64,000 nt of DNA from Pueribacillus sp041725775 (GTDB taxonomy: Bacteria > Bacillota > Bacilli > Bacillales > UBA6769): contig NZ_JBEUEL010000011.1 in the NCBI RefSeq assembly GCF_041725775.1, positions 28,877 to 92,876 on the forward strand, written 5' to 3'. How positions within the stretch are numbered: position 1 is the first letter of the stretch; each line of letters begins with the position of its first letter. The notes under the pieces were generated by a model. The model saw only the letters and a program-made list of their open reading frames with translations, was not told where the DNA came from and ran no database searches. The position numbers were made by a program, and so were the translations under genes. Positions 44,098 to 53,881 of the stretch are shown piece by piece.

Positions 44098-44126
44098 AGT
44101 ATAGCTTATATCGCTACAAGAAACAA
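44098..44126 (-). promoter_or_regulatory. Sigma-A promoter of the thiT transcript
   Basis: TTGTTT and TATACT on the minus strand with a 17-base spacer, about 24 bases ahead of the riboswitch. Confidence 0.65.
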
Positions 44127-44343
44127 CGAGTACGCTCCGTTTCCTTACGGAGAGGTATTTATTTGGCCACAAACATTTTACTCATACATTCATCGATTTC
44201 TACTGTGCATATCTTTTTTCTTACTGACCCTTTATAGTGCTCAATACTCGTAACTTTTTGACATTTCCAATGGAGCAACATACACCGTAACATCGCTCAC
44301 ATACTTGAACATGCTCTTTCATTTACATAACGATAAATGGAGA

Positions 44344-44605
44344 TCATGTGTATGTAAAGCAACCCAATTCAATACTCTCATACTCTACTAACACATCATA
44401 TTCCGATTGGATCACTTTTCCCGTTTGCTTAACAACCGTTCTAATTGCTTCTTCAAACGTCTTGATTGATTCAAAATCATTAGACTTAGAAATATTAACT
44501 TTTAAAACTTTTTCATCAAGTAAAACCATCGATTCTCGCTCAGCTTGACAGCCGAACAACGTGATGAAAGCAAATCAAAATAATGACAAATAAATTTCAC
44601 TTCAC
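44344..44605 (-). pseudogene. Small lipoprotein, signal peptide broken
   Basis: Reading from GTG at 44605 gives a stop at codon 3; another frame gives LFVIILICF and then, after a shift, LFGCQAERESMVLLDEKVLKVNI. The mature 70-residue part is open (44344-44559). The broken signal and the preceding broken gene suggest decay. There is a weak chance that an internal start (MVLLDEKV) makes a cytosolic protein. Confidence 0.55.
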
Positions 44606-44616
44606 AGCGTAATCCC

Positions 44617-45168
44617 CTACTCATTATTTTCTTCTAACACTTCAGGATAGACGAGCGTGTTAAACACTTCACTAGATACTTCATCTTCAACATCGATCAT
44701 TACTTTGGCATCATCGATTTGTACCGACATCCATGAAATACCGATTGCGATCGATACAAACTCATCAAAGTTACTTTCAAATACTTGCTGTCCATCGAGA
44801 AACGTAAATTAAGAATGAGCTTTGTTATACGTAATCTCTTTAATTGACTGAGCATTTTAATTCGCCTTTTCTACGGCTTCGACAACGGCATCTTTTTGAG
44901 CATGTCGTTTGTAGACTGGCTTGGAAATTGAAGATGTAAGTAACCCGTCGGATTTATTGTCACTTCACTTACGCCTTCGCATATTTCAATAATTTGATCA
45001 AATTCTTAGTCTTCAAACCGTTCTGAAGGGTGTTCAGCAATCTTTTATCTACATTAAGTGACTGTGTTTGTCTTCTTCGAAAACTTCATTATCTTACAGT
45101 TTATTCACTTCATCACCATCACTACATGCCAAAAAAATCGTAATTTAAAACACAACACCATTTCTCAT
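44617..45168 (-). pseudogene. YhfM-like lipoprotein, heavily decayed
   Basis: Starts MRNGVVF then stops; ITIFLACSDGDEVNKL keeps a lipobox-like LAC. Later pieces in other frames include TFLDGQQVFESNFDEFVSIAIGISWMSVQ and NTLVYPEVLEENNE at the end. At least five stops or shifts break it. Confidence 0.6.
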
Positions 45169-45204
45169 TCTAATCTCGTCTCGTAAATAGTCTTTTTTCT
45201 CTAT

Positions 45205-47142
45205 CTATTTGAAAAAACCTGCTTTTACTAAATGACTTTTTAGTTTTTGTTTATAATGTTCCTTTAAATGCTCGCGGTATTTCTGGAAATTCAAAGAACG
45301 TTTTTCATTGGAACGCAACACTTTCATCGTTACAGAGTCATTACTTAGATACAGTTTAATTTTTAATTTTTCTAACTTATACATAGGTGATTCATATGTC
45401 CATTTTTCGCTTCCTTTAATTGTAACAAACTTACAATCATTTAAACACGAAAAACTTAAATTCAATTTCCAAACACCCGTTTCCCATTGTAGAGCATTAG
45501 ATAGTTTTCCATGAAAAATAATCTTGTTATGATCATCAACCCACTTAAATGGCAGCGGAACATATTGATCCAGTAACTGCTTCTGCCTACGCAATTGTAA
45601 GGAAAGACGAATGTGTTTCTTCAAATTAGAAGTGAATGTATTTTTCTGTAAATGAAGCTCACCTTCGAAACGAAATGATTGTTCTTCTGCTACATATATA
45701 AAACTAGTGAAACGCGCTGTCATCTTTGAGAGGTGAACGCGCTGCTCTTTTTGTCGCAAAGCGTATTCAAATACGGTTACCCATTTTTGTGCAGTCTTCT
45801 CTCTGCTATATTGTTCAACAATCTTCAGCGCTTCTCGGCTTAGCGTATTCCGTTTCTGCTTGTTTTGAAACAATTCAATCATTGCATTTGCTAATCCATT
45901 CACATCATTTGGTTCAATTAAAATCCCATTCTTTTTATGTTTTATTAAGTCTAGTGGCCCGTAGTGACACGCATAGCAAATGACCGGCGTTCCGACTGAC
46001 ATACTTTCAATAATCGACATCGCAAAAGCTTCTGATTTTGAAGTCATAACTGAAAAAGCAGCACGCCGAAAAACCGCTTCGGTATTTTTCGTAAATCCTT
46101 TAATCAACACATTGTTTTCTAGCTTTAACTTTGCAATGAGGCGTCGATAAAGAGCCTCTTCCTTGCCGAACCCCCATATTTCTAATTGTGCTTGAGGTAT
46201 TTTTTTTATTACTTTTTTAAACGCTTTGATCGCATGCGGAATCTGTTTAATCCCATCATAACGAGCGACAATAACAGCAGTATATGGTTCATAGTCTTGC
46301 TTTTTAACTAACGGTTGGAGAACTGGTACAGGGTGTCCAACCGTATAAATCGTCGAAATATGCCCAAATCGACTACATATATCTTCCGCTTGCTGTTCAG
46401 TTAATGTAACAAAAGCATCTAACTTGTTCACATGTTTGATGAGTGATTCATTCCGAGTAACGAGTCGACTACCATAATGATACGGTGCTTGAAGATGATG
46501 ACTATGTAGCAAAGCAACTTTCGCAATTCTCGGATCTTTAACCGCAAATAAAACTTTATCTGAAAAACGTCCATCTGATAATAGAATAACATCGTCGTGT
46601 TTTTTAATAATCGAACGAATAAAAAAGTCCCGATAATCTTTTACTTTATTGAATGTTCTTTTTTCTTCCCCGTTCGGACAAAACCACGTGCATTTTAATG
46701 TTTTGCCTGTCACTGAATCAAACTTACGCTCAAAAAAACATGATCCATTCGAAGAAAAAAAGTAGTCTTTATATAAATTATTCGACCTTCGATCGATAAA
46801 CATTAATTTACGAACCTGTCCGTACTGATCAGACACTTCTTGCTTTTCATATACATCATCGGTTGGAAGTTCCCCTATATGATGTCGACCAACATTTCCA
46901 TTGATATGCTTCTGCATGAAAAACTCATATACATTTACATGCCGCATATGGTTATCCCATAAGTTCACACTTTTTAATTCATTAAGCACATTATCATATT
47001 CGGGATTATAATCAAACGTAATCAATCCGATTTCCGGAAAATGAGCACGCAACAGTTTCGCACGTTCCAATGCTGCTCGTGTCATTCCGCCTCTCACTAC
47101 ATCGAGCGAATGAATCATGAAATAAACCCCATATGTTCTCAA
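45205..47142 (-). CDS. GT4 glycosyltransferase of the TarM/TagE type (wall teichoic acid glycosylation)
   Basis: 645 residues. The N-terminus MIHSLDVVRGGMTRAALERA and the VTLITFDYNPEYD-like part resemble TarM/TagE, which add sugars to poly(ribitol- or glycerol-phosphate) teichoic acid. The first half includes the inserted beta-rich domain (FFERKFDSVTG near 133). The nucleotide-sugar half has PVIVARYDGIKQI and the EX7E motif SKSEAFAMSIIESMSVGTPV near 372-391. After about residue 475 there is an extra 170-residue basic beta domain that TarM does not have. No teichoic acid genes are adjacent. Confidence 0.78.
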   Translation of the reverse strand: MRTYGVYFMIHSLDVVRGGMTRAALERAKLLRAHFPEIGLITFDYNPEYDNVLNELKSVNLWDNHMRHVNVYEFFMQKHINGNVGRHHIGELPTDDVYEKQEVSDQYGQVRKLMFIDRRSNNLYKDYFFSSNGSCFFERKFDSVTGKTLKCTWFCPNGEEKRTFNKVKDYRDFFIRSIIKKHDDVILLSDGRFSDKVLFAVKDPRIAKVALLHSHHLQAPYHYGSRLVTRNESLIKHVNKLDAFVTLTEQQAEDICSRFGHISTIYTVGHPVPVLQPLVKKQDYEPYTAVIVARYDGIKQIPHAIKAFKKVIKKIPQAQLEIWGFGKEEALYRRLIAKLKLENNVLIKGFTKNTEAVFRRAAFSVMTSKSEAFAMSIIESMSVGTPVICYACHYGPLDLIKHKKNGILIEPNDVNGLANAMIELFQNKQKRNTLSREALKIVEQYSREKTAQKWVTVFEYALRQKEQRVHLSKMTARFTSFIYVAEEQSFRFEGELHLQKNTFTSNLKKHIRLSLQLRRQKQLLDQYVPLPFKWVDDHNKIIFHGKLSNALQWETGVWKLNLSFSCLNDCKFVTIKGSEKWTYESPMYKLEKLKIKLYLSNDSVTMKVLRSNEKRSLNFQKYREHLKEHYKQKLKSHLVKAGFFK

Positions 47143-47346
47143 ACGCTTTCACCCTTATTTCAACAATCTATATTACTGTTATAGTCGAAATAATAGTGAT
47201 ATAAACAGTATCCCGATTTTTAATAATGCATAAAGACACGCATATGTATATAAGCAACAACTCGTTCGCTTGAAAATTTCTCCTTATTAAGGTACATAAG
47301 ACGCAAACGTTGAAACGAAGTCATACCCTAAGGGAGGGGAGCGTCA

Positions 47347-47520
47347 ATGAAATTATTCGCAGTACTATCGCTCATGACCGTTTTATTACTCATATTTTTA
47401 TATGTACAAACACTAAAAAAAGCAATGGTTCCTGTACCAACTAAGGAAAAATTAGCCATTTTTCTTTTCATAATAGCTTTTATCGCGCTCATTTGGATGA
47501 TAATCGGTTTATTCAAATAG
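47347..47520 (+). CDS. 57-residue two-helix membrane protein
   Basis: ATG at 47347 with GGGAGGGGAG upstream. Two helices (about 3-20 and 37-55) joined by a basic loop QTLKKAMVPVPTKEKL. Not recognised. It converges with the NhaC-type gene, only five bases apart. Confidence 0.6.
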   Translation: MKLFAVLSLMTVLLLIFLYVQTLKKAMVPVPTKEKLAIFLFIIAFIALIWMIIGLFK

Positions 47521-47525
47521 TTTGG

Positions 47526-49091
47526 TCAATCGGTACGAGTCTTGGAGCGATCTTGTACAAATAAAAAAAACATAAACAAAACCCCAAACAGAACAGCAAG
47601 TGCAAGAAAGATGCTACCAGTAAATCCAACAATGAAAAATCCGATCAATGAAATAAAAGCAGAAATGAACGCATACGGAAGCTGAGTCATGACGTGATCA
47701 ATATGGTTCGCTCCCGCTCCAGTAGAGGATAAAATCGTCGTATCTGAAATCGGAGAGCAATGATCCCCAAACACAGCTCCAGCCAACACAGCAGCTAACG
47801 AAGGAAGAAGCATATGAATATCAGTAGCCACTGCCATATCTCCCGCAATTGGAAGAAGGATCCCAAATGACCCCCAAGACGTACCCGTTGAAAACGCCAT
47901 GATTCCCGCAATGACAAACATAATAACCGGAAGAAATGCAGAGTTCATATTCCACATCTCCGCTACACTCGCTAAATATTTACCCGTCCCTAACCTTTCA
48001 ATCAAATCAACAATCGTCCACGCAAATAACAAAATGTAAATCGCAGGTAGCATCGATTTCATCCCTTCGATTACTCCCCTATAGAAAATTCGAGGCTCCA
48101 CACTTTTAGTAACGAAAGCTTGCCTTGCAAACATTACCGTTGTAACAATTAAAGCTAGTAAGCCCCCAGCTAAAAGAGACGTACTAACATCTGTATTTTC
48201 AAAAATTTTCAATATAGTAGGACTACCTTCACTTGCATGATAGCCTGTCCAAATCATCACCCCAACTGTTCCAACGATGAGCGCAATGATTGGAAAAATG
48301 AGATCAAAAACAGACCCAGATCGACTAGTCGGTAATTCATTCTTCAGTTCACCAGCAATCGGCTTAGCTGGATCATATAGTTGCCCTTCTCTCATCGCTC
48401 GCATTTCATGTACATTCATCGAACCGAGATTAAAGTTTCGAAAAATGACAACCAACACTATTCCGAGTGAAGCCCATACGTAAAAATTCATTGGAATAAG
48501 TTGAATGAAAGCTGAAAAAGCAGTATATTCACTCACCCCATGTACCGCTAAAATAGATCCAATAACCGTTATAATATATGCACCCCAGCTTGATATTGGT
48601 GAAATCACGCATACAGGAGCAGACGTTGAATCAATAATGTAAGCAAGCTTCGCTCGCGATACGTTTTGTCTATCCGTAATCGGTCGCGTCACTTGTCCAA
48701 CAGCCAATGCATTGAAATAATCATCAATAAAAATAATAATCCCAAGAATAAATCCGACAAATTGAGCACCTGCGCGTGTTTTCACACGTTTCATCGCCCA
48801 ATTACCAAACGCATGACTACCCCCTAATATTGAAATGAATGCGGTAATCATGCCGAGCAACAGTAAGAACAACATAATGAAAATGTTAGATGTATGGAGC
48901 GCACCGTCACTAATAAATATAAGTTTCACTGCATTTGCAATTATGACACTCGTGTCAAAAATATTAAAATTCGCCAATAAAAAAGCAGATGTAACAATTC
49001 CAACCGCTAATGACAATAACACTCTTCGCGTAAAAACTACCATCAAAATGGCTAAAAGTGGGGGCAATAAAGAATAAATCGTATTATCCAA
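47526..49091 (-). CDS. NhaC-family Na+/H+ antiporter
   Basis: About 521 residues, around 12 helices. NhaC core strings: GGSHAFGNWAMKRVKTR-type segment, FIDDYFNALAVGQVTRPITD, and later FSTGTSWGSFGILLPIA and GDHCSPISDTTILSS. These match the family's conserved ion-site helices. It exchanges Na+ or a substrate such as malate/lactate (MleN group) for H+. A TTG at 49091 with GAAGGTG five bases before is the best start; upstream in-frame ATGs at 49109 and 49172 are less likely. Confidence 0.82.
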   Translation of the reverse strand: MDNTIYSLLPPLLAILMVVFTRRVLLSLAVGIVTSAFLLANFNIFDTSVIIANAVKLIFISDGALHTSNIFIMLFLLLLGMITAFISILGGSHAFGNWAMKRVKTRAGAQFVGFILGIIIFIDDYFNALAVGQVTRPITDRQNVSRAKLAYIIDSTSAPVCVISPISSWGAYIITVIGSILAVHGVSEYTAFSAFIQLIPMNFYVWASLGIVLVVIFRNFNLGSMNVHEMRAMREGQLYDPAKPIAGELKNELPTSRSGSVFDLIFPIIALIVGTVGVMIWTGYHASEGSPTILKIFENTDVSTSLLAGGLLALIVTTVMFARQAFVTKSVEPRIFYRGVIEGMKSMLPAIYILLFAWTIVDLIERLGTGKYLASVAEMWNMNSAFLPVIMFVIAGIMAFSTGTSWGSFGILLPIAGDMAVATDIHMLLPSLAAVLAGAVFGDHCSPISDTTILSSTGAGANHIDHVMTQLPYAFISAFISLIGFFIVGFTGSIFLALAVLFGVLFMFFLFVQDRSKTRTD

Positions 49092-49253
49092 TGTTTCACC
49101 TTCTTCCATACTTGTTATACTACCATAACAATGGTCTTTCAGACCTTTAAAAGAAAATATAAATTCTGCCATTAATTTTCCTTATAACATTTACTTTACA
49201 AAATATGCTAAAATAGGTCATGAAATACATAAGGGACGGGGAGGGTTGTAACC

Positions 49254-49451
49254 ATGCAAAAAATCAACCAAACCGAAAAACTTTTAGATGAAATTAATTA
49301 TTTGCGAAATAGATTACTTGCAGTAGGAACGAAAAAAGGTTTATCTCACTGTAAAACATTAAGAATTAGCCGGGAGTTAGATAAACTTTTGAATGAATAC
49401 CAATCAAATTCATCTTCTTTTTCTTCAAAACACACACCATCCCGAGATTAA
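49254..49451 (+). CDS. Spo0E-like sporulation regulator (aspartyl-phosphate phosphatase)
   Basis: 65 residues. The family motif SRELDKLLNEY (about 42-52) follows a helix EKLLDEINYLRNRL. Spo0E proteins dephosphorylate Spo0A~P and delay sporulation. A good GGGGAGGG site precedes the ATG. Paralogs are usual in Bacillus, so the exact name is not given. Confidence 0.85.
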   Translation: MQKINQTEKLLDEINYLRNRLLAVGTKKGLSHCKTLRISRELDKLLNEYQSNSSSFSSKHTPSRD

Positions 49452-49531
49452 CCCGACTTCTAAATATCCATCCCTACACTAAAATATGATAAAATATAAT
49501 CATCACTTGTTAGAGGTTTGGAGTGGGTTCC

Positions 49532-50491
49532 ATGATACCAAACAATATAAAAATAATCCCGATCATTATTCCCGTTAAATCCCCATTAAAAAGCGTTAAT
49601 TTTTATTTAATAAAGACCGACCATTCATTATTATTAATAGACGCAGGCATGAACATCGATGATTGCTGGCAAGGATTGAATACCACGTTAGCGAAACATG
49701 ATTTTACACTACAAGACATTACACACATTATCATTACACATCACCATGTTGACCATGTCGGCTTAATTAATCGCATCGTAGAAAACTATCAAATCCCTGT
49801 GTACAGTCATCGTTTTTCTGTTCCTCGCTTAAGACGTGACCCTGAATACTTGCAGAAACGAATTGAATTTTTTGCAGATCTTTACGATAAAATGGGTTGC
49901 GGAGAAGCAGGGGAAAAGCAAATCAATTACTTAAAAAATGCTGCTAAAAAGAATACTGATCAATCAATAACATACGAACTTCATCATATTGAAGAGCTTT
50001 CGCTGAACGAGTTTCAAATAGTCGAAACACCCGGGCATGCGATTGACCAAATTGCACTTTACGATGAAACGGGAAAAACGTTACTCTCTGGTGATTTACT
50101 CATCGAACATATTTCGAGCAATGCCCTCGTCGAACCAGACGAATTCGGGAATCGAATGAAAACGTTAGTCGATCATGAAGCATCACTTAAAAAAATCCAA
50201 GCATTAAATATCGAACGCGTTTACCCTGGTCACGGTCAAGTGATTGAAACACCTCATGACCTCATTGAAAGAAGAATCCTCGGTATTGAAAACAAGGCGA
50301 ATAAATTTCTAGCCTTGCTTGAAGAAAAAAGCTTAACAGCTAGCGAGCTCGCACAACAATTTTACAAAGATACATACAAGAAACAATTTTCCCTCGTCAT
50401 GTCGGAAATAATCGGTCACCTTGACTACTTGGAACATAAAGGGAAAGTAAAAAAAGACTTTGAAAATGGTGTTTGGAACTATTTTGTATAA
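49532..50491 (+). CDS. Metallo-beta-lactamase-fold hydrolase
   Basis: 319 residues. Zinc motif THHHVDHVG (about 70-78), second His in ETPGHAIDQI, Asp in LLSGDLLI and last His in YPGHGQVI. A C-terminal wHTH-like tail (LTASELAQQFYKDT...LDYLEHKGKVKK) follows, an arrangement seen in the glyoxalase II/LACTB2-like family. The GTG three codons upstream is a possible start; the ATG is preferred. Substrate unknown. Confidence 0.8.
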   Translation: MIPNNIKIIPIIIPVKSPLKSVNFYLIKTDHSLLLIDAGMNIDDCWQGLNTTLAKHDFTLQDITHIIITHHHVDHVGLINRIVENYQIPVYSHRFSVPRLRRDPEYLQKRIEFFADLYDKMGCGEAGEKQINYLKNAAKKNTDQSITYELHHIEELSLNEFQIVETPGHAIDQIALYDETGKTLLSGDLLIEHISSNALVEPDEFGNRMKTLVDHEASLKKIQALNIERVYPGHGQVIETPHDLIERRILGIENKANKFLALLEEKSLTASELAQQFYKDTYKKQFSLVMSEIIGHLDYLEHKGKVKKDFENGVWNYFV

Positions 50492-50500
50492 AACATAGTA

Positions 50501-50540
50501 AAAGCAGAACCTAGCATTTTTGGTTCTGCTTTTATTATTT
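50501..50540 (+). terminator. Terminator of the MBL-fold gene
   Basis: AAAGCAGAACC/GGTTCTGCTTT stem with TATTATTTC tail. Confidence 0.85.
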
Positions 50541-50621
50541 CGTTCAACTGAACTCTTGATACTGTTTCACATGGAAATAGTTTGATTACCTCGTTTAATC
50601 TACCGGAAGATGTGACGACGA

Positions 50622-50858
50622 TTACGTATGAGATTTCCAGACGATCTGAGATAAAATATAAGCAATTGTTGCTGAAAGTAATGTAAGCCATATAGGAAGT
50701 GATGTAATTCCACCAAACTCTACGGTTCTCGTTAGCTCATTCGATACTATTGACAAATCATTCGATACATACAGTTTTATTAAAATAAAACCCGTTAGCA
50801 TTTGAAAAATAACTTGAAGTAGTGAAAAGCTGAGAATAAATACTAAATACTTTTTCAA
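50622..50858 (-). CDS. Small membrane protein
   Basis: 78 residues from a TTG behind AGAGGTGG; two helices (about 4-28 and 55-75) flank a polar loop. Not recognised. Alternative start is the GTG at 50867. Confidence 0.5.
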   Translation of the reverse strand: MKKYLVFILSFSLLQVIFQMLTGFILIKLYVSNDLSIVSNELTRTVEFGGITSLPIWLTLLSATIAYILSQIVWKSHT

Positions 50859-51153
50859 ATGAACCACCTCTTTTTTATACCTCTTAATATTTATCGGCTA
50901 CATTTCCTATGTTTTTACGATGATCCACAATCCACTGTTTATACTTTTTGTGAATAGTACCAAACTTTTTAAACTCACATTCTGTAGATTTGATTTATCA
51001 TTTTTCAAATAGTATCTAAAAAATCCGTAAAGGACACGCATTTATCCCTCTATTGATATTGATGACATTCTACATGCATTGAGCATTGCGCAAGTATTTA
51101 TTATAAAATTTTGCTATACTGAAAAAAATTAAAGTCAATGCAGGTGAATGATA

Positions 51154-52218
51154 ATGAACGAGGACGAAACAATTTTTGAAATTGGAATTAGTACATTTTT
51201 AGAAGCGACAACAAACCCGATTACAGGAGAAACAATTAGTCACGCTAAACGACTACAAAATGCCATTGAAGAAATTGTGCTCGCTGATGAAGTTGGCTTA
51301 GATGTATATGGGGTTGGAGAACACCATCGAAAAGATTATGCGAGTTCCGCTCCCGCTGTCGTACTAGCTGCCGCTGCCTCTGTAACGAAAAAAATTCGAC
51401 TCTCAAGTGCAGTGAGCGTATTGTCATCAGATGATCCCGTGCGCGTCTTTCAAGAGTTTGCGACGCTTGATGGTCTGTCCAACGGACGAGCTGAAATTAT
51501 GGCAGGGAGAGGCTCTTTTATCGAATCATTTCCACTGTTCGGATACAGCTTAGATCATTACAACGAATTGTTTGATGAAAAACTTGATTTGCTACTTAAA
51601 ATTAGAGAATCTGAAAAAGTGACTTGGTCAGGAAAACATCGTGCGTCAATCAATACTCTCGGCGTTTACCCACGACCGATTCAAGATCCTCTTCCCGTCT
51701 GGATTGCCAGTGGTGGTACGCCACAATCCGCGGTTAGAGCAGGTACATTAGGTCTTCCGATTGCCCTCGCGATTATTGGTGGTATGCCTGAACGATTTGC
51801 ACCTATAGTCAATCTGTATAAACAAGCGGCGGAAAAAGCAGGACACGATCCGAATCAGCTTCAGATTGCAACCCACTCTCACGGTTTTGTCGATGAAACA
51901 AATGAGAAAGCGGCGGAACTATTTTATCCACCAACCGCAGCGCAAATGAACGTCATCGGACGTGAGCGTGGCTGGGGTCCTTACACTCGCGAAACATTTG
52001 ATGCAGGACGCAGTTTGAAAGGTGCACTATACGTCGGAGATCCTGAATACGTCGCTGAGAAAATTCTTTTATTACGGAAAAATTTAGGGATAAACCGCTT
52101 TTTTTTACATGTGAATGTTGGCACGATGCCACATCGTGATATTCTTCGCTCAATCGAGCTTCTCGGTACTAAAGTCGCTCCAATCGTCAGAAAAGAAATT
52201 GCAAAAGAAAACAAATAA
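51154..52218 (+). CDS. LLM-class flavin-dependent oxidoreductase
   Basis: 354 residues, bacterial luciferase-like TIM barrel. YGVGEHHRKDY near 52-62 and the GRAEIMAGRGSF segment near 112 are typical of this group, as is a VGDPEYVAEKIL C-terminus. It uses FMN or F420-like flavin; in Bacillus such proteins are mostly alkanal-monooxygenase-like with unknown substrate. The ATG at 51148 is too close to the ribosome site, so 51154 is used. Confidence 0.8.
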   Translation: MNEDETIFEIGISTFLEATTNPITGETISHAKRLQNAIEEIVLADEVGLDVYGVGEHHRKDYASSAPAVVLAAAASVTKKIRLSSAVSVLSSDDPVRVFQEFATLDGLSNGRAEIMAGRGSFIESFPLFGYSLDHYNELFDEKLDLLLKIRESEKVTWSGKHRASINTLGVYPRPIQDPLPVWIASGGTPQSAVRAGTLGLPIALAIIGGMPERFAPIVNLYKQAAEKAGHDPNQLQIATHSHGFVDETNEKAAELFYPPTAAQMNVIGRERGWGPYTRETFDAGRSLKGALYVGDPEYVAEKILLLRKNLGINRFFLHVNVGTMPHRDILRSIELLGTKVAPIVRKEIAKENK

Positions 52219-52221
52219 ATC

Positions 52222-52260
52222 AAGTGTGTGAGTCCTTTTAGGCTCCACACTCTTTTTTAT
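52222..52260 (+). terminator. Terminator of the LLM gene
   Basis: AGTGTGTGAG / CTCCACACT stem with CTTTTTTA. Confidence 0.75.
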
Positions 52261-52323
52261 TATCTGCATGTTCTCGTTGAATAGAGAAATACTTAAACAA
52301 ATGAAGTCGAGGAGGATGTGCAG

Positions 52324-53385
52324 TTGAATCCAAAAAATCATCAAAAGCAAGCGATTCAAAACTTCTTAAAAGTCAACCCGCTCTCCTTAAAGACGTTACA
52401 AGACCAGGTCATCGTCATTACAGGCGCATCGAGTGGCATCGGTCTCGTCACAGCAAGAATGGCTGCTTCACAAGGAGCAAAAATCGTTGCTGCAGCAAGA
52501 AATGAAAGTGCATTAAAAGAATTAGTAAATGAACTTCAAGATAAAGGTCAGGAAGCGATTTGGGTAAAAGCAGATGTCGGTCGCGAAGAAGAGGTTCGCA
52601 ATATTGCAGAAACGGCAATTAAAAAGTTTGGAATGTTTGATACGTGGGTAAACAATGCTGGCGTAGCCGTTTTCGGTCACGCTATTAACGTAAGTATCAA
52701 AGATATGAAACGAATGTTTGCTACAAACTTTTGGGGGGTTGTCTATGGATCAAAGGAAGCGGTCAAACATTTTAAAGAAAGAAAGGAGCCAGGTGCTCTT
52801 ATCAATATTGGAAGCTTTTACGGTGACAGAGGTGCGGTTGTCCAATCCTCCTATGCTGCTTCCAAATTTGCAGTCCATGGATGGACGGAAAGTTTACGTA
52901 TGGAATTAGAAAAAGAAAAAGCTCCTGTCTCGGTAACGCTTATTCATCCCGGTCGAATCGACACCCCATACAATGAACACGCGCACAGCTATTTAAATAA
53001 ACAGCCCGCACACGGGGGTATGATTTACCCACCGGAAGCAGTAGCCGAAGCGATCCTATATGCTGCGGAAAACCCAAAACGAGACCTTTACATCGGGTCT
53101 CAAGCGAAAGTGATGGAACTCATTGGAACGCTATTGCCAAGAACGACTGATAAACTGATGGAACTCTGGCTTTATCGTTCCCAACGCGCCGATAGACCGT
53201 CTAAACCTCGTGAAGAAAGTGCCTTATACGACGCAGGTTACGGATTGCACGAGCGCGGAACGAACTACGGTTGGAAACGAGCAAGAAGTCTGTACGTAAA
53301 AGCAAGCAAACACCCGATCATCTCACGTATCGCTGTAGTCGGAGTCGGTACATTAGCGTGGGCTTTGATAAAAAGGAAAGAATAG
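52324..53385 (+). CDS. Short-chain dehydrogenase/reductase with C-terminal extension
   Basis: 353 residues. Classical SDR motifs: TGASSGIG (cofactor), NNAGVAVF, Ser in INIGSFYG and catalytic YAASK. After the SDR core (about 270) comes a 70-residue extension ending in a hydrophobic helix (VVGVGTLAWALI) and basic residues, suggesting membrane attachment. TTG at 52324 is eight bases behind GGAGG; the GTG at 52318 is too close. Confidence 0.8.
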   Translation: MNPKNHQKQAIQNFLKVNPLSLKTLQDQVIVITGASSGIGLVTARMAASQGAKIVAAARNESALKELVNELQDKGQEAIWVKADVGREEEVRNIAETAIKKFGMFDTWVNNAGVAVFGHAINVSIKDMKRMFATNFWGVVYGSKEAVKHFKERKEPGALINIGSFYGDRGAVVQSSYAASKFAVHGWTESLRMELEKEKAPVSVTLIHPGRIDTPYNEHAHSYLNKQPAHGGMIYPPEAVAEAILYAAENPKRDLYIGSQAKVMELIGTLLPRTTDKLMELWLYRSQRADRPSKPREESALYDAGYGLHERGTNYGWKRARSLYVKASKHPIISRIAVVGVGTLAWALIKRKE

Positions 53386-53392
53386 TTTTTCT

Positions 53393-53417
53393 GGCACCCT
53401 TTCATGGGTGCTTTTAA
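53393..53417 (+). terminator. Terminator of the SDR gene
   Basis: GGCACCC/GGGTGC stem with TTTT. Confidence 0.65.
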
Positions 53418-53881
53418 ATTCAGTGTCAGTAAATCATATTTTTAGTGATTAACACATTCATCGCTATATTTTGCCTTTCAAACCACTCCAATAGCGAGAT
53501 TGGAAGAGTTTAAACTTACCATCATACATTACGATCTCGGACTATGCGGTTAACTGGGGCAATAGCTTGCATCATATAGCCTAGGAAGCTTAGAAAATCT
53601 TTAAACTCGTGCTATTTGACTTTTTATAAAGAAAATATAAAGTGCAACATACAATCTACTTAAATAAAAATCAGTTCAAATGAGCTTAAAATTTTACCTT
53701 TTCGTGGCATCGAAGACATGATAATATTTATGTATAGATATGAAAACGTTTTCTATGACTGTTAGCGGATTCATTTTATCCGTCGCTATTATGAATGATG
53801 AACATATCATTTTCATGGATGCATAAATTTGATTTTAAAAGGTTGAAAATTTGCAAAAGTACGTCAAAAGGAGAGATAAAT
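53418..53881 (+). promoter_or_regulatory. Long leader of the ATP-sulfurylase-like gene with a CcpA-type cre box
   Basis: About 460 bases without a gene. TGAAAACGTTTTCT at 53741-53754 matches the cre consensus TGWAANCGNTNWCA except for the last base. The AT-rich stretch before it (53610-53660) may hold the promoter. A short in-frame extension from 53795 lacks a ribosome site. Confidence 0.5.
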
